From assembly GCA_031430015.1 (NCBI GenBank), contig JANPAR010000166.1:1-8757 (forward strand): 8,757 nt of DNA. The letters are read 5' to 3'. The first letter of the stretch is position 1. Every line of letters starts with the position of its first letter. Source of the stretch: CANJDH01 sp031430015. Lineage in GTDB: Bacteria > Pseudomonadota > Gammaproteobacteria > Burkholderiales > JAEUOS01. A program made the position numbers and the translations under genes. Positions 1-6,715 of the stretch are shown piece after piece. Below the pieces are notes generated by a model. The model saw nothing but the letters and a program-made list of their open reading frames with translations, searched no databases and was not told where the DNA came from.

Positions 1-718
1 TCATCGGGCCAAGGCCGCCAAATGCTCGGCGCTGGTGCTCACGCTGGACCTGCAAATCATCGGCCAGCGCCACAAGGACCTCAAAAACGGCATGACGGTA
101 CCGCCCAAAATCATGCTCTCGAACGAGCTCGACATGATGACCAAGCCGGCCTGGGGCCTGCGCATGCTCGGCGCCAAGCGCAAGGTGTTCGGCAACATCA
201 TGGGCCACGTGAAGGGCGCGGAAGGCATCGTGTCGCTCTCGAAGTGGACCGCGTCGCAGTTCGACCCGACGCTCGACTGGGGCGTGGTCGAGTGGGTGAA
301 GAACGAATGGGGCGGCAAGCTGATCCTCAAGGGGATTCAGGATGTTGAAGACGCCAAGCTCGCGGTACGCTCGGGTGCCGACGCCATCGTGGTGAGCAAT
401 CACGGCGGGCGGCAACTGGACGGCGCGCTGTCGTCGATCAAGGCGTTGCCACCGATCGTCGATGCGGTCGGTGACAAGATCGAAGTGTGGATGGATGGCG
501 GCATTCGCAGTGGCCAGGATTTGTTGAAGGCCCTTGCGCATGGTGCCAAGGGCACAATGATCGGCCGTGCCTTCAATTTTGGCCTGGGCGCGCTGGGTGA
601 ACCCGGCGTCACCACCGCGCTGGAGATCATTCAGAAGGAATTCGACACCAGCATGGCGCTGTGCGGCTTGCGCAGCCCGGCCGAGATCACGCGCAGCGCG
701 ATTCTCAATCCGTACTAG
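1..718 (+). CDS. FMN-dependent alpha-hydroxy-acid dehydrogenase (LldD/glycolate oxidase family), 5' partial
   Basis: This enzyme family oxidises 2-hydroxy acids such as L-lactate, glycolate or mandelate to 2-oxo acids using FMN. The gene enters from outside the window in frame 2 and ends at TAG 716-718. About 238 residues remain of a family norm near 380, so the N-terminal third is missing. The remaining part shows the TIM-barrel core: LTLDLQIIGQRHKDLKNG near the beginning (the family's 'D..v.GqR..D..nG' strand), the flavin/substrate Lys in LILKG (codon 329-331), the catalytic His and substrate Arg in SNHGGRQLDG (codons 401-403 and 410-412), and the phosphate-binding DGGIRSGQD...IGRAF segment. 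The C-terminus is complete. The family call is secure, but the substrate is not: lactate, mandelate and other hydroxy acid dehydrogenases share these motifs. It converges on the minus-strand operon and is separated from it by a terminator, so a shared pathway is only a guess. Confidence 0.93.
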   Translation, partial: HRAKAAKCSALVLTLDLQIIGQRHKDLKNGMTVPPKIMLSNELDMMTKPAWGLRMLGAKRKVFGNIMGHVKGAEGIVSLSKWTASQFDPTLDWGVVEWVKNEWGGKLILKGIQDVEDAKLAVRSGADAIVVSNHGGRQLDGALSSIKALPPIVDAVGDKIEVWMDGGIRSGQDLLKALAHGAKGTMIGRAFNFGLGALGEPGVTTALEIIQKEFDTSMALCGLRSPAEITRSAILNPY

Positions 719-770
719 TCAATCGTCCCGAGAATGGCTCCCTTGGCCATTCTTGTCGGTTCATTGCCCT

Positions 771-801
771 GAAACCCGCTCCTGGAGCGGGTTTCGCGTT
801 T
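771..801 (+). terminator. Rho-independent terminator after the hydroxy-acid dehydrogenase
   Basis: A perfect 11-bp stem (771-781 with 785-795; arm GAAACCCGCTC) closes on a 3-base loop and is followed by gcgttt. The stem starts with three A:T pairs, so the transcript ends in a GGGUUU-type run. It lies 53 bases after the dehydrogenase stop codon and 35 bases beyond the stop of the convergent GST gene. Because the A and T runs are on both sides it may also stop minus-strand transcripts, but the + direction looks better. No gene is seen in 719-829. Confidence 0.65.
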
Positions 802-829
802 ATGCACTTCTCAATAACGGCTGCGCAGA

Positions 830-1456
830 TCAAGGCAGGCCATTGCGGCCATGTGCGCGGTAACCCGGCCGCTCCGTGAGCAGCTCGTAATAGGCCGCCA
901 CCGCCGCATACTGCGGCCGCTGGATGTCCTTGAGCGAGAACCAGCGGTTCACTACCAGCCCGACCGGGATATCGGCCAGACTGAAGTCTGCGCCGAGCAC
1001 GTAAGGGCCGTTGGCGTTGAGCGCTTCATCGAGCAGCTTCATCTGCTCGGTGAGGTCCTTGCGGCCCTGTGCCACAAACCACTCGTTGTTCCACGGCGAC
1101 TCCTGCAACTGGCCGCCGAGAAAGGCGCCGCGCATCGAATGCGTGACGTCATAGGCCACCCAATCCATCCAGGCCTCGATCTGCTGGCGCCGCTGCAGAT
1201 CGGCCGGGTACAAGGCAGTGGCGCCGTGCTTTGCGGCCAGGTAGCGCAGGATCGCATGCGACTCGCGCATGACGAAACCGTCATCGATCACGCAGGGAAC
1301 CTGCCCGGTCGGGTTGAGCTTGAGAAACTCGGGCGTATTGGTGGGCCGAAATCCGCGCCCATAGTCTTCGCGCTCGAATGGCAGGCCGATCTCGTCACAC
1401 AACCACAGCACCTTGCGCACGTTGAATGAATTGGCACGTCCGAGAATTTTCAGCAT
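830..1456 (-). CDS. Glutathione S-transferase-like protein
   Basis: This is a 208-residue soluble GST-fold protein, the usual length. The N-terminal thioredoxin-like domain (about residues 1-78) starts MLKILGRANSFNVRK, with Ser10 at the position that activates glutathione in theta/beta-type GSTs. Next come the cis-Pro motif VPCV (residues 53-56) and the gamma-glutamyl-binding ESHAILRYL (65-73). The helical C-terminal domain carries the LGADFSLADI motif (N-capping box and hydrophobic staple) typical of GSTs. ATG 1456 is chosen because the protein begins directly with the first beta strand; the frame stays open upstream only as antisense overlap with the crotonase gene. A weak AAGG lies about 11 bases before it. 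It is the last gene of the minus-strand operon, 31 bases after the crotonase stop. By position it may isomerise or conjugate an intermediate of the pathway, but no substrate can be assigned. Confidence 0.9.
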   Translation of the reverse strand: MLKILGRANSFNVRKVLWLCDEIGLPFEREDYGRGFRPTNTPEFLKLNPTGQVPCVIDDGFVMRESHAILRYLAAKHGATALYPADLQRRQQIEAWMDWVAYDVTHSMRGAFLGGQLQESPWNNEWFVAQGRKDLTEQMKLLDEALNANGPYVLGADFSLADIPVGLVVNRWFSLKDIQRPQYAAVAAYYELLTERPGYRAHGRNGLP

Positions 1457-1487
1457 GGGTAGAGCCTTCAAGTTGTCTTGCGTTGTG

Positions 1488-2294
1488 TCAACGGCCGTGA
1501 AATGTCGGGGTGCGCTTTTCCGCAAACGCGCGCTCGGCTTCCTTGTGGTCTTCGGTGAACCAGAGACGGCCCAAAGCGGCGCGCGCATTGCGGCGACGCT
1601 CCGCTTCGGGCAGAGTACTGCCGGCTTCACGAATCGCGGTCTTGGTGGCGCCGAGCGAGAGCGGCGCGCATTCGGCAAATGTGGCGGCGAGTGCAAGCGC
1701 GCGTTCGAGCGCCTTGCCGTCCGCGACGACTTCGTCGACCAGGCGCAGGTCGCGCGCTTCGGCAGCGGTAACGCGCAATCCTGAATAGAGAAGTTTTGCC
1801 GCCCCTGCGCGACCCACCAGACGCACCAGACGCTCGATGCCGTCCCAACCCGGGATGATCCCCAGACGCGCCTGTGGCAAACCGATTTGCACCGAGGCCT
1901 CGGCAATGCGCAGATCACACGCAAGCGCCAGCTCTGCCCCGCCACCGATGGTGAAACCATTGAGTGCCGCAATCACCGGGCAGGGCAGCGCCTCGATGGC
2001 ATCACACACATCGCGCATGAGATTGAACACACGGTCGAGCTCAGCCGCATCGGCCAGCTGCGCGTAGGCCTTGACATCGCCGCCGGTGCAAAAAAAGCGC
2101 GGCCCGGCGCCGGTAATGATGAGCGCGCGCAGCGCGGCGTCGGTGGCGCAGGCGCGCAGATGATCCCCGAGCGCGAGAGCCACGTCACCGCTGATGGCGT
2201 TGCCGGCCTCGGGCCGGTTGAGCCGCAGGACCAGGGTTGCGCCGTGCCGCTCCACCAGTACCAGAGGGGGGGAGGAAATCGGGTCGGATGGCAT
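1488..2294 (-). CDS. Enoyl-CoA hydratase/isomerase (crotonase) family protein
   Basis: This is a 268-residue protein of the crotonase fold, which stabilises acyl-CoA enolate intermediates through an oxyanion hole. The two oxyanion-hole segments are present: RFFCTGGDV (residues 66-74) and NGFTIGGGAELALACD (112-127). Glu121 sits where rat mitochondrial hydratase has Glu144. The second catalytic Glu (Glu164 in rat, in QPEILLG) is replaced by Gln141 in LPQARLGIIPG (139-149). Classical hydratases use both Glu residues, so the protein may be a weak hydratase or may instead act as an isomerase, decarboxylase or hydrolase on an acyl-CoA. It starts 8 bases after the Bug stop codon, has no clear Shine-Dalgarno sequence, and is probably translated by coupling. 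The family call is firm and the reaction open. Confidence 0.93.
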   Translation of the reverse strand: MPSDPISSPPLVLVERHGATLVLRLNRPEAGNAISGDVALALGDHLRACATDAALRALIITGAGPRFFCTGGDVKAYAQLADAAELDRVFNLMRDVCDAIEALPCPVIAALNGFTIGGGAELALACDLRIAEASVQIGLPQARLGIIPGWDGIERLVRLVGRAGAAKLLYSGLRVTAAEARDLRLVDEVVADGKALERALALAATFAECAPLSLGATKTAIREAGSTLPEAERRRNARAALGRLWFTEDHKEAERAFAEKRTPTFHGR

Positions 2295-2302
2295 CGCCGG
2301 CT

Positions 2303-3274
2303 TTACTCAGCCTTGATGCCGAAGTCCTTCACGATCTTGGTATAGCGCTTGATGTCTTCGGCGACCAGCGTATCGAGCTGCTCGGGCGAGCCGCCGATGA
2401 TGCGGCCCGCCTGTGATTCGATGCGCTCCCTGACTTGCGGGGACTTGAGCGCTTCGAGCGTGGCCTCGTGCAGGAGCTTGATGACAGCGGCCGGCGTGGC
2501 GCGCGGCACGAAGGTGGCGATCCAGGTATCCATGTCGTAACCGGGGAAGCCGCTCTCGGCAATCGTCGGTACGTTCGGTGTCAACGGTGAGCGCTCGGGT
2601 GAGGTGATTGCGAGGGCCTTGAGCTTGCCGCTGCGAATATGCGGCAACAGCCCGGCTGACGTCGACAGAATGTAGGGCACCTGGCCACCGATCACGTCGA
2701 TGATGCCGGGGCCGGCGCCGCGATAGGGCACATGCGTGTATTTGACCCCGGACAAGGATTCAAGATAGGCCGCCGCCAGGTGGCCGGGCGAGCCGACACC
2801 ACCATTGGCCATGAGACGCTTCTTGTTCGTATCAGGCGCTTCGAGCTTGAGGAACTGCTGCAGGGTGTTGGCCTCGGCGTTGGGATGGGCCGCGAGCATC
2901 TGTCCGAGCGAGCCGATCAGCGTGACACCGCGCAGGTCACGCTCGGTGTCGTAGGGCAGCTTCGGATACAGCGCCTGATTGATCGCGTGCGTGTTGACGT
3001 TGAAACTGACCGTATACCCATCCGGGGTGGACTTCGCGACTGCATCGGTGGCGACGATGCCGCCCGCACTGGCGCGGTTTTCGACCAGCACCGATTGCTT
3101 GAGGATTTCACCCATGCGGGTGTTGAGCGAGCGCGCGATCGCATCGGTGCCGCCGCCTGGTGCGAAGCCGACGATCAGCTTGATCGGCCCTTTGGCCGGA
3201 TAGTCCTGCGCGCTTGCACAGGATGCCGTCGCGACGGCCAGTGCAGCAACGCATTTCAACAGTGCTCGTGTCAT
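2303..3274 (-). CDS. Bug-family (TctC-like) periplasmic substrate-binding protein
   Basis: This is a 323-residue secreted solute receptor of the tripartite tricarboxylate transporter (TctC/Bug) family. It has a Sec signal peptide with basic residues R3 and K7, a hydrophobic stretch at about 8-18 and a likely cleavage after ASA at residue 22. The mature part begins QDYPAKGPIKLIVGFAPGGG, the family hallmark. Other hallmarks follow: VENRASAGG, PDGYT, HVPYRGAGPGIIDVIGG and the late DTWIATFVP. Such proteins bind carboxylates in the periplasm, but the ligand is not readable here. No TctA/TctB membrane genes are in the window, so it is an orphan receptor, as is common in Burkholderiales. Start ATG 3272-3274 is supported by GAGGAG (3280-3285) five bases upstream, and it overlaps the stop of the upstream VOC gene by 4 bases (ATGA), implying coupled translation. 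Confidence 0.95.
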   Translation of the reverse strand: MTRALLKCVAALAVATASCASAQDYPAKGPIKLIVGFAPGGGTDAIARSLNTRMGEILKQSVLVENRASAGGIVATDAVAKSTPDGYTVSFNVNTHAINQALYPKLPYDTERDLRGVTLIGSLGQMLAAHPNAEANTLQQFLKLEAPDTNKKRLMANGGVGSPGHLAAAYLESLSGVKYTHVPYRGAGPGIIDVIGGQVPYILSTSAGLLPHIRSGKLKALAITSPERSPLTPNVPTIAESGFPGYDMDTWIATFVPRATPAAVIKLLHEATLEALKSPQVRERIESQAGRIIGGSPEQLDTLVAEDIKRYTKIVKDFGIKAE

Positions 3275-4239
3275 GTCGTCTCCTCGTTGGATGAAGCGTG
3301 TTGTGTCCCATAGCCGCCATCGACCTCGGGCTCGACAAAATGCATCAGCAAGCCACCGCCGAAATTTGACGGGTGGACAAAGCCGATTTTGGAACCGCGC
3401 CCACCGGGGCGCCCCACCACGTCGATCATGCGCCAGCCGTCCTTGGCCAGTTTGGGCAGGATCGCGTCAATGTCGCGCGTGGCGAAGGCCACGTGCGCGA
3501 GGCCCGGACCGCGCCGCGCCACATATTTGGCGATGGCGCTCTGGTCGCCCTTGGTGTTGCCTTCTTCCTCGCCGAGCCTCTCCTTCGGTTTCATGCTCGG
3601 GTCAAAATCCATCAGCAGCTCGAGCTCGCAATCACCCACGGTGATGAAAACATCACGCAGGCCGCCGAGAATCTGCGGCGGGCGCGCATGATAGATCGCG
3701 CCGTATTTGTCCGAAATGAAACTCTCGGTGACGTTGCGCATTTCGATGTCGGTCTGCGTGCTCTGGATCGGGCAACCGAGATTGCCGGTGAACACGCGCA
3801 CGGTGGCGTCGTTGTCGTTGGTGGCAATGCCCAGATGATCGATCTTGTAGGCAGGCCCGGCGCCCGCCGCAATCTTGAGAGGTTCGATGAAGCGGGTGCG
3901 AATGCCGACGGTCGCGGCCGGATCAATCGCGACAAAACGCTTGCCGTCGGGCCCGACACCGGCATGGGTGACGGGCAAACCGTGCTTTGCCGCCGTGGCT
4001 GCAGGGTCCGCCGCGCCCAGGGCCATGTGATGGACGCCCGCAGAGCGCGGCTCGTCAAGATAGGGGTCATCGACGTCGAACAACGCAAGGGCGGACTGGC
4101 CGATGCCGAAGAACGGAATCGCGCGCCCTTGCAGCGTGATATCGGTGCGCACCAGCCCAAGCGATTCGCCAAAGAAGCGGCACACCTGATCCACGTTGCG
4201 CGCCGCCAGTGCCAGATAGTTCAGTGCATAGCCGGCCAT
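3271..4239 (-). CDS. Two-domain VOC protein with methylmalonyl-CoA-epimerase-like C-terminal half (copy 1)
   Basis: This 322-residue protein has two vicinal-oxygen-chelate domains. The C-terminal half (about 131-303) matches the methylmalonyl-CoA epimerase pattern: YKIDHLGIA (His135), GDCELELL (Glu207), RRGPGLAHVAF (His249) and LLMHFVE (Glu303). These four residues fit the family's metal-ligand positions. KIGFVHP (284-290) is also epimerase-like. About 25 residues rich in K, E and G (212-233) are inserted between the second and third ligand segments. In the N-terminal half (1-120) the first ligand position is Tyr8 (LNYLAL) instead of His, so that site is probably not catalytic. HPPD and type I extradiol dioxygenases share the two-domain layout and are alternatives. 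The start at ATG 4237-4239 is chosen over an upstream in-frame start at 4317 because AGGAGA (4246-4251) sits 6 bases before it and the family's first strand begins there. It is paralogous to the next gene upstream in the operon. Confidence 0.87.
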   Translation of the reverse strand: MAGYALNYLALAARNVDQVCRFFGESLGLVRTDITLQGRAIPFFGIGQSALALFDVDDPYLDEPRSAGVHHMALGAADPAATAAKHGLPVTHAGVGPDGKRFVAIDPAATVGIRTRFIEPLKIAAGAGPAYKIDHLGIATNDNDATVRVFTGNLGCPIQSTQTDIEMRNVTESFISDKYGAIYHARPPQILGGLRDVFITVGDCELELLMDFDPSMKPKERLGEEEGNTKGDQSAIAKYVARRGPGLAHVAFATRDIDAILPKLAKDGWRMIDVVGRPGGRGSKIGFVHPSNFGGGLLMHFVEPEVDGGYGTQHASSNEETT

Positions 4240-4240
4240 G

Positions 4241-5173
4241 TCAGATCTCCTGCCGTTCAACGAAATGGAGCAGCACACCGCCCAATGCGGCAGGGTGCAG
4301 AAAGCCGATGCGGGCACGGCGCGAGCCGGGCCGCCCGCTGGTATCGATCAGACGGTAACCCGCCTTGGCCAAGCGTCCCAGCGTGGCATCGATATCCGGC
4401 GTCTTCAAGGCCAGATGATGCAGCCCGGCGCCGCGCGTGGCGATATGCCGTGCGATTGCACTGCGATCGGCACGCGTATCGCCCGCCGCATCGTGGCGCG
4501 CTGCATCGGCGCTCACTGCCGTGGTCAGGTCCTGCAGGAACTCGAGCTCGCAATCTCCGACCGTGATGAAGGTGACACGCATGCTGCCGACCAGCCGCGG
4601 CGGCCGCGAATGGAAGATGTAGCGGTGCGTGTCCGACGTGAAGTTTTCGGAGATGGTCTCGACCTCACTGTCGGTCTGCTGGCTCTCGTAAACGCAACCC
4701 AGCTGGTCGATGAAGGTCGCGCGTGCGGCTTTGTTGTCGCTTGACGCGACGCCGATGTGATCGATGCGCTCGACCATGTCGGAGCGGGCCGGCACCAGCC
4801 CGAGCGGCTCGGTGAAGCGCACGCGTACGCCGCTGGTCGCTTCCTGCGCCAATCCGATTTGTGCCTTGCCGTCGAGACCTTTCGACACCGTGCCCGTTGC
4901 CGGCACACCTGCCGCGCGCGCTGCGGCTTCGGGATCGGCTGCGCTCAGGCCCAGATGGTGGACGCCTTTTTTGACATTCGGCCCGAGGAAAGGATCATCG
5001 AGGGCAAACAAGGCCAGCGCCGTCGCCCCCACCGAAATCATCGGTACGCTGGAGGCACCACAGCGAAAGTCGCGGCGCGGCAGACCGAAGTCTTGTTCAA
5101 AGCGCGCGGCGCTGGCTTGCGGGTCATCAAGGGCCAGGGCCAGATAGGCCAGGCCGGTGGCTTGCGTCGTCAT
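4241..5173 (-). CDS. Two-domain VOC protein with methylmalonyl-CoA-epimerase-like C-terminal half (copy 2)
   Basis: This 310-residue paralogue of the downstream VOC protein has the same plan. The N-terminal VOC half has Tyr10 (GLAYLALAL) where a metal-binding His is usual. The C-terminal half carries the putative ligands His139 (ERIDHIGVA), Glu211 (GDCELEFL), His253 (RGAGLHHLAL) and Glu306 (LLHFVE), plus RIGFLHP. The segment between the second and third ligands (about 215-236) is Ala/Asp-rich and differs from the Lys/Glu-rich one of copy 1, so the two copies have diverged. A 2-acyl-CoA epimerase or a metal-dependent oxygenase/isomerase role fits. ATG 5171-5173 is preferred to the in-frame GTG at 5194, since GGGAGAG (5182-5188) lies 8 bases upstream. 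The gene starts 5 bases after the CoA-transferase stop, and its stop is one base from the start of copy 1, whose ribosome binding site lies inside the final codons of this gene. Confidence 0.87.
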   Translation of the reverse strand: MTTQATGLAYLALALDDPQASAARFEQDFGLPRRDFRCGASSVPMISVGATALALFALDDPFLGPNVKKGVHHLGLSAADPEAAARAAGVPATGTVSKGLDGKAQIGLAQEATSGVRVRFTEPLGLVPARSDMVERIDHIGVASSDNKAARATFIDQLGCVYESQQTDSEVETISENFTSDTHRYIFHSRPPRLVGSMRVTFITVGDCELEFLQDLTTAVSADAARHDAAGDTRADRSAIARHIATRGAGLHHLALKTPDIDATLGRLAKAGYRLIDTSGRPGSRRARIGFLHPAALGGVLLHFVERQEI

Positions 5174-5178
5174 GTGCG

Positions 5179-6393
5179 TCACTCTCCCGAACACTGAATC
5201 GTTTTGGATGCCACCAGCGCATCGATGCGCGCCAGCGTAAAGCCGAATTCGGCAAGCACCTGACGCGTATTTGCCCCCAGCAGCGGCGGCGCCGTGCGCA
5301 CCGAATGGCCGCCCATGCCCGCCATGCGGATCGGGCTGGCCACCAGACGCAAGGGGCCGAGCGTGGGGTGCTCGACGGTCTCGACGATGCCAGTCTCGTT
5401 AACGTGCTTGTCTTCGAACACTTGATCGAGCGTGAAGATCGGGCCGGCCGGCAGACCGAGCTTGACGAGGTCCAGCGTCCACTCCATCTTGGTACGCGTG
5501 GCAAAGATGGTGTTGAGCTTTGTCTTCAATTCCGTGCGGTTGCGGCTGCGCGCGGCGTTGTCCTTGTAATCAGGATGCGTGGCCCATTCAGCGTGGCCCA
5601 CCAGCCCGCATAGCTTGACCCACATGTCTTCAGTGGCTGCGGCCATGTTGAACGGGCCGTCGCTCGCTTCAAACATGCCGTAGGGGCACACGACGGGATG
5701 GTCATTGCCGGCCACGCCGGGTGTGTCACCGAGCGACAACTGGCGCTGGCCTTGCACGGTAAGCAAGCTGATCAGCCCCGCCAGCAGCGAGGTCTCGACC
5801 AGTTGGCCGCGCCCGGTCACCATGCGCTGAATCGCCGCAGCCTGCACACCGAGCGCTGCCCACATGCCGGCGACCACGTCACCGATCGGGATGCCGACGC
5901 GCACCGGCCCGGTTTCCTTGTGCCCGGTAAGGCTCATCAAGCCCGACATGCCTTGCGCGATCTGGTCAACACCGGGCCAGCCGCCATAGGGGCCGGTGGT
6001 GCCAAAGCCCGTGATCGATGCGTAGATCAGGCGCGGATTGCGTGCCGCCAGGGTGGCGTAGTCCATCTTCATGTCATCCATCGCGCCGGGCTTGAAGTTC
6101 TCGATGACGATGTCGACTTTGTCGGCCAGTGAGCGGATCAACTCCAGCCCCGCTTCATCGCGAAAATTGACCGCGAGGCTGCGCTTGTTGCGGTGAATGC
6201 TCAGGTAGTAGACGCTGATGCCCTCGGCGAACGGCCCCCAGCCGCGCACCATTTCACCTGAGGGAGTGGGCTCGACCTTGATGACATCGGCGCCGAGGTC
6301 GGCGAGGATCGTCGCGCAAAACGGGCCGGCCAGTGCTCGCGACAAATCGAGAACGCGCAATCCGGCAAGAGGTAAGGCGGCAGGCTCAGGCAT
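5179..6393 (-). CDS. Family III CoA-transferase (CaiB/BaiF family)
   Basis: This is a 404-residue, full-length cytoplasmic protein. Family III enzymes move CoA between carboxylic acids, or in some branches racemise 2-methylacyl-CoAs. The N-terminus PLAGLRVLDLSRALAGPF and ADLGADVIKVEP (about 31-42) are family hallmarks. Also present are HRNKRSLAVN (67-76), ADKVDIVIENFKPG (90-103) and GFGTTGPYGGWPGVD (129-143). Asp172 in PIGDVVAGM aligns with the catalytic Asp169 of formyl-CoA transferase, so activity is likely. The C-terminal part LGPLRLVASPIRMAG and APPLLGANTRQVL is also standard. ATG 6393 is taken as start because AAGGA (6399-6403) lies 5 bases before it; an in-frame TTG at 6411 is less likely. 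It is the first gene of the minus-strand operon, as expected for the activating enzyme. Acyl donor and acceptor cannot be told. Confidence 0.95.
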   Translation of the reverse strand: MPEPAALPLAGLRVLDLSRALAGPFCATILADLGADVIKVEPTPSGEMVRGWGPFAEGISVYYLSIHRNKRSLAVNFRDEAGLELIRSLADKVDIVIENFKPGAMDDMKMDYATLAARNPRLIYASITGFGTTGPYGGWPGVDQIAQGMSGLMSLTGHKETGPVRVGIPIGDVVAGMWAALGVQAAAIQRMVTGRGQLVETSLLAGLISLLTVQGQRQLSLGDTPGVAGNDHPVVCPYGMFEASDGPFNMAAATEDMWVKLCGLVGHAEWATHPDYKDNAARSRNRTELKTKLNTIFATRTKMEWTLDLVKLGLPAGPIFTLDQVFEDKHVNETGIVETVEHPTLGPLRLVASPIRMAGMGGHSVRTAPPLLGANTRQVLAEFGFTLARIDALVASKTIQCSGE

Positions 6394-6515
6394 CACATTC
6401 CTTCTTGGCAAGTTGCAGTGGTTTTACCGGAGGCCGCTGCCGAATACGCTAGCCGGCCACGGCAGAAAATGATTCAGTCTGAAGCGGATGAAATGCGGCG
6501 GCGGCTGCCGCAATC

Positions 6516-6559
6516 TCTGCTCTGAGCAGATTGTATAAAGCTTAAGCGCATGGAGCAGA
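6516..6559. promoter_or_regulatory. Putative operator: three copies of the heptamer GAGCAGA
   Basis: TCTGCTC (6516-6522) and GAGCAGA (6524-6530) form a perfect 7-bp inverted repeat around one base. A third copy, GAGCAGA, lies at 6553-6559, 29 bases from the second and in the same orientation. The dyad can be extended by CAA/TTG (6511-6513 and 6531-6533) across a two-base bulge. The third copy falls where the -35 box of the minus-strand operon would be, and the dyad falls just downstream of the candidate -10. This arrangement suggests a transcription factor that controls the CoA-transferase operon. No regulator gene is in the window. Confidence 0.45.
6530..6558 (-). promoter_or_regulatory. Candidate promoter of the CoA-transferase/VOC operon
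   Basis: Read on the minus strand, TATACAAT (6537 to 6530) offers a good -10 (TACAAT, five of six matches). No TTGACA-like -35 exists at 16-18 bases; the heptamer copy CTGCTC (6558-6553) sits there at a 17-base spacing. A weak -35 replaced by a repeated motif fits an activator-dependent promoter. The leader to the CoA-transferase ATG would be about 130 bases. No other convincing minus-strand promoter was seen in 6394-6715. Confidence 0.35.
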
Positions 6560-6619
6560 GCCGGCATCCCGCGACAAGGCGCCCGGCACACCGGCAGTTC
6601 ACATGCTGGCCCGCCGGGT

Positions 6620-6649
6620 TTGACACTGCAAAGTGCGGCACAGTAGTAT
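6620..6649 (+). promoter_or_regulatory. Sigma70-type promoter of the cupin-like gene
   Basis: TTGACA (6620-6625, perfect -35) is followed after 18 bases by TAGTAT (6644-6649, four of six -10 matches). Transcription would begin near 6656, giving a leader of about 60 bases to the ATG at 6716, with GGAGA at 6702-6706 as ribosome binding site. The spacer holds a small GTGC-G-GCAC inverted repeat (6633-6641) that might bind a repressor. Confidence 0.6.
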
Positions 6650-6715
6650 CCATTTTCCGCAGGGCGCAACATCCTGCGGGTATTGATCGACCCATCGCAA
6701 CGGAGACCTCCCGGA

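Noticed and set aside
1457..1972. N-terminal extension of the GST frame by 172 codons
   Set aside because: It overlaps the crotonase gene in another frame, and its translation is low-complexity Arg/Ala/Pro-rich. The GST fold starts at the ATG at 1456.
3373..4566. Long open frame of 397 codons on the + strand
   Set aside because: It lies antisense to the two VOC genes, which have clear domain motifs and ribosome binding sites. Its product has no recognisable motif and the high GC at third positions explains the lack of stops.
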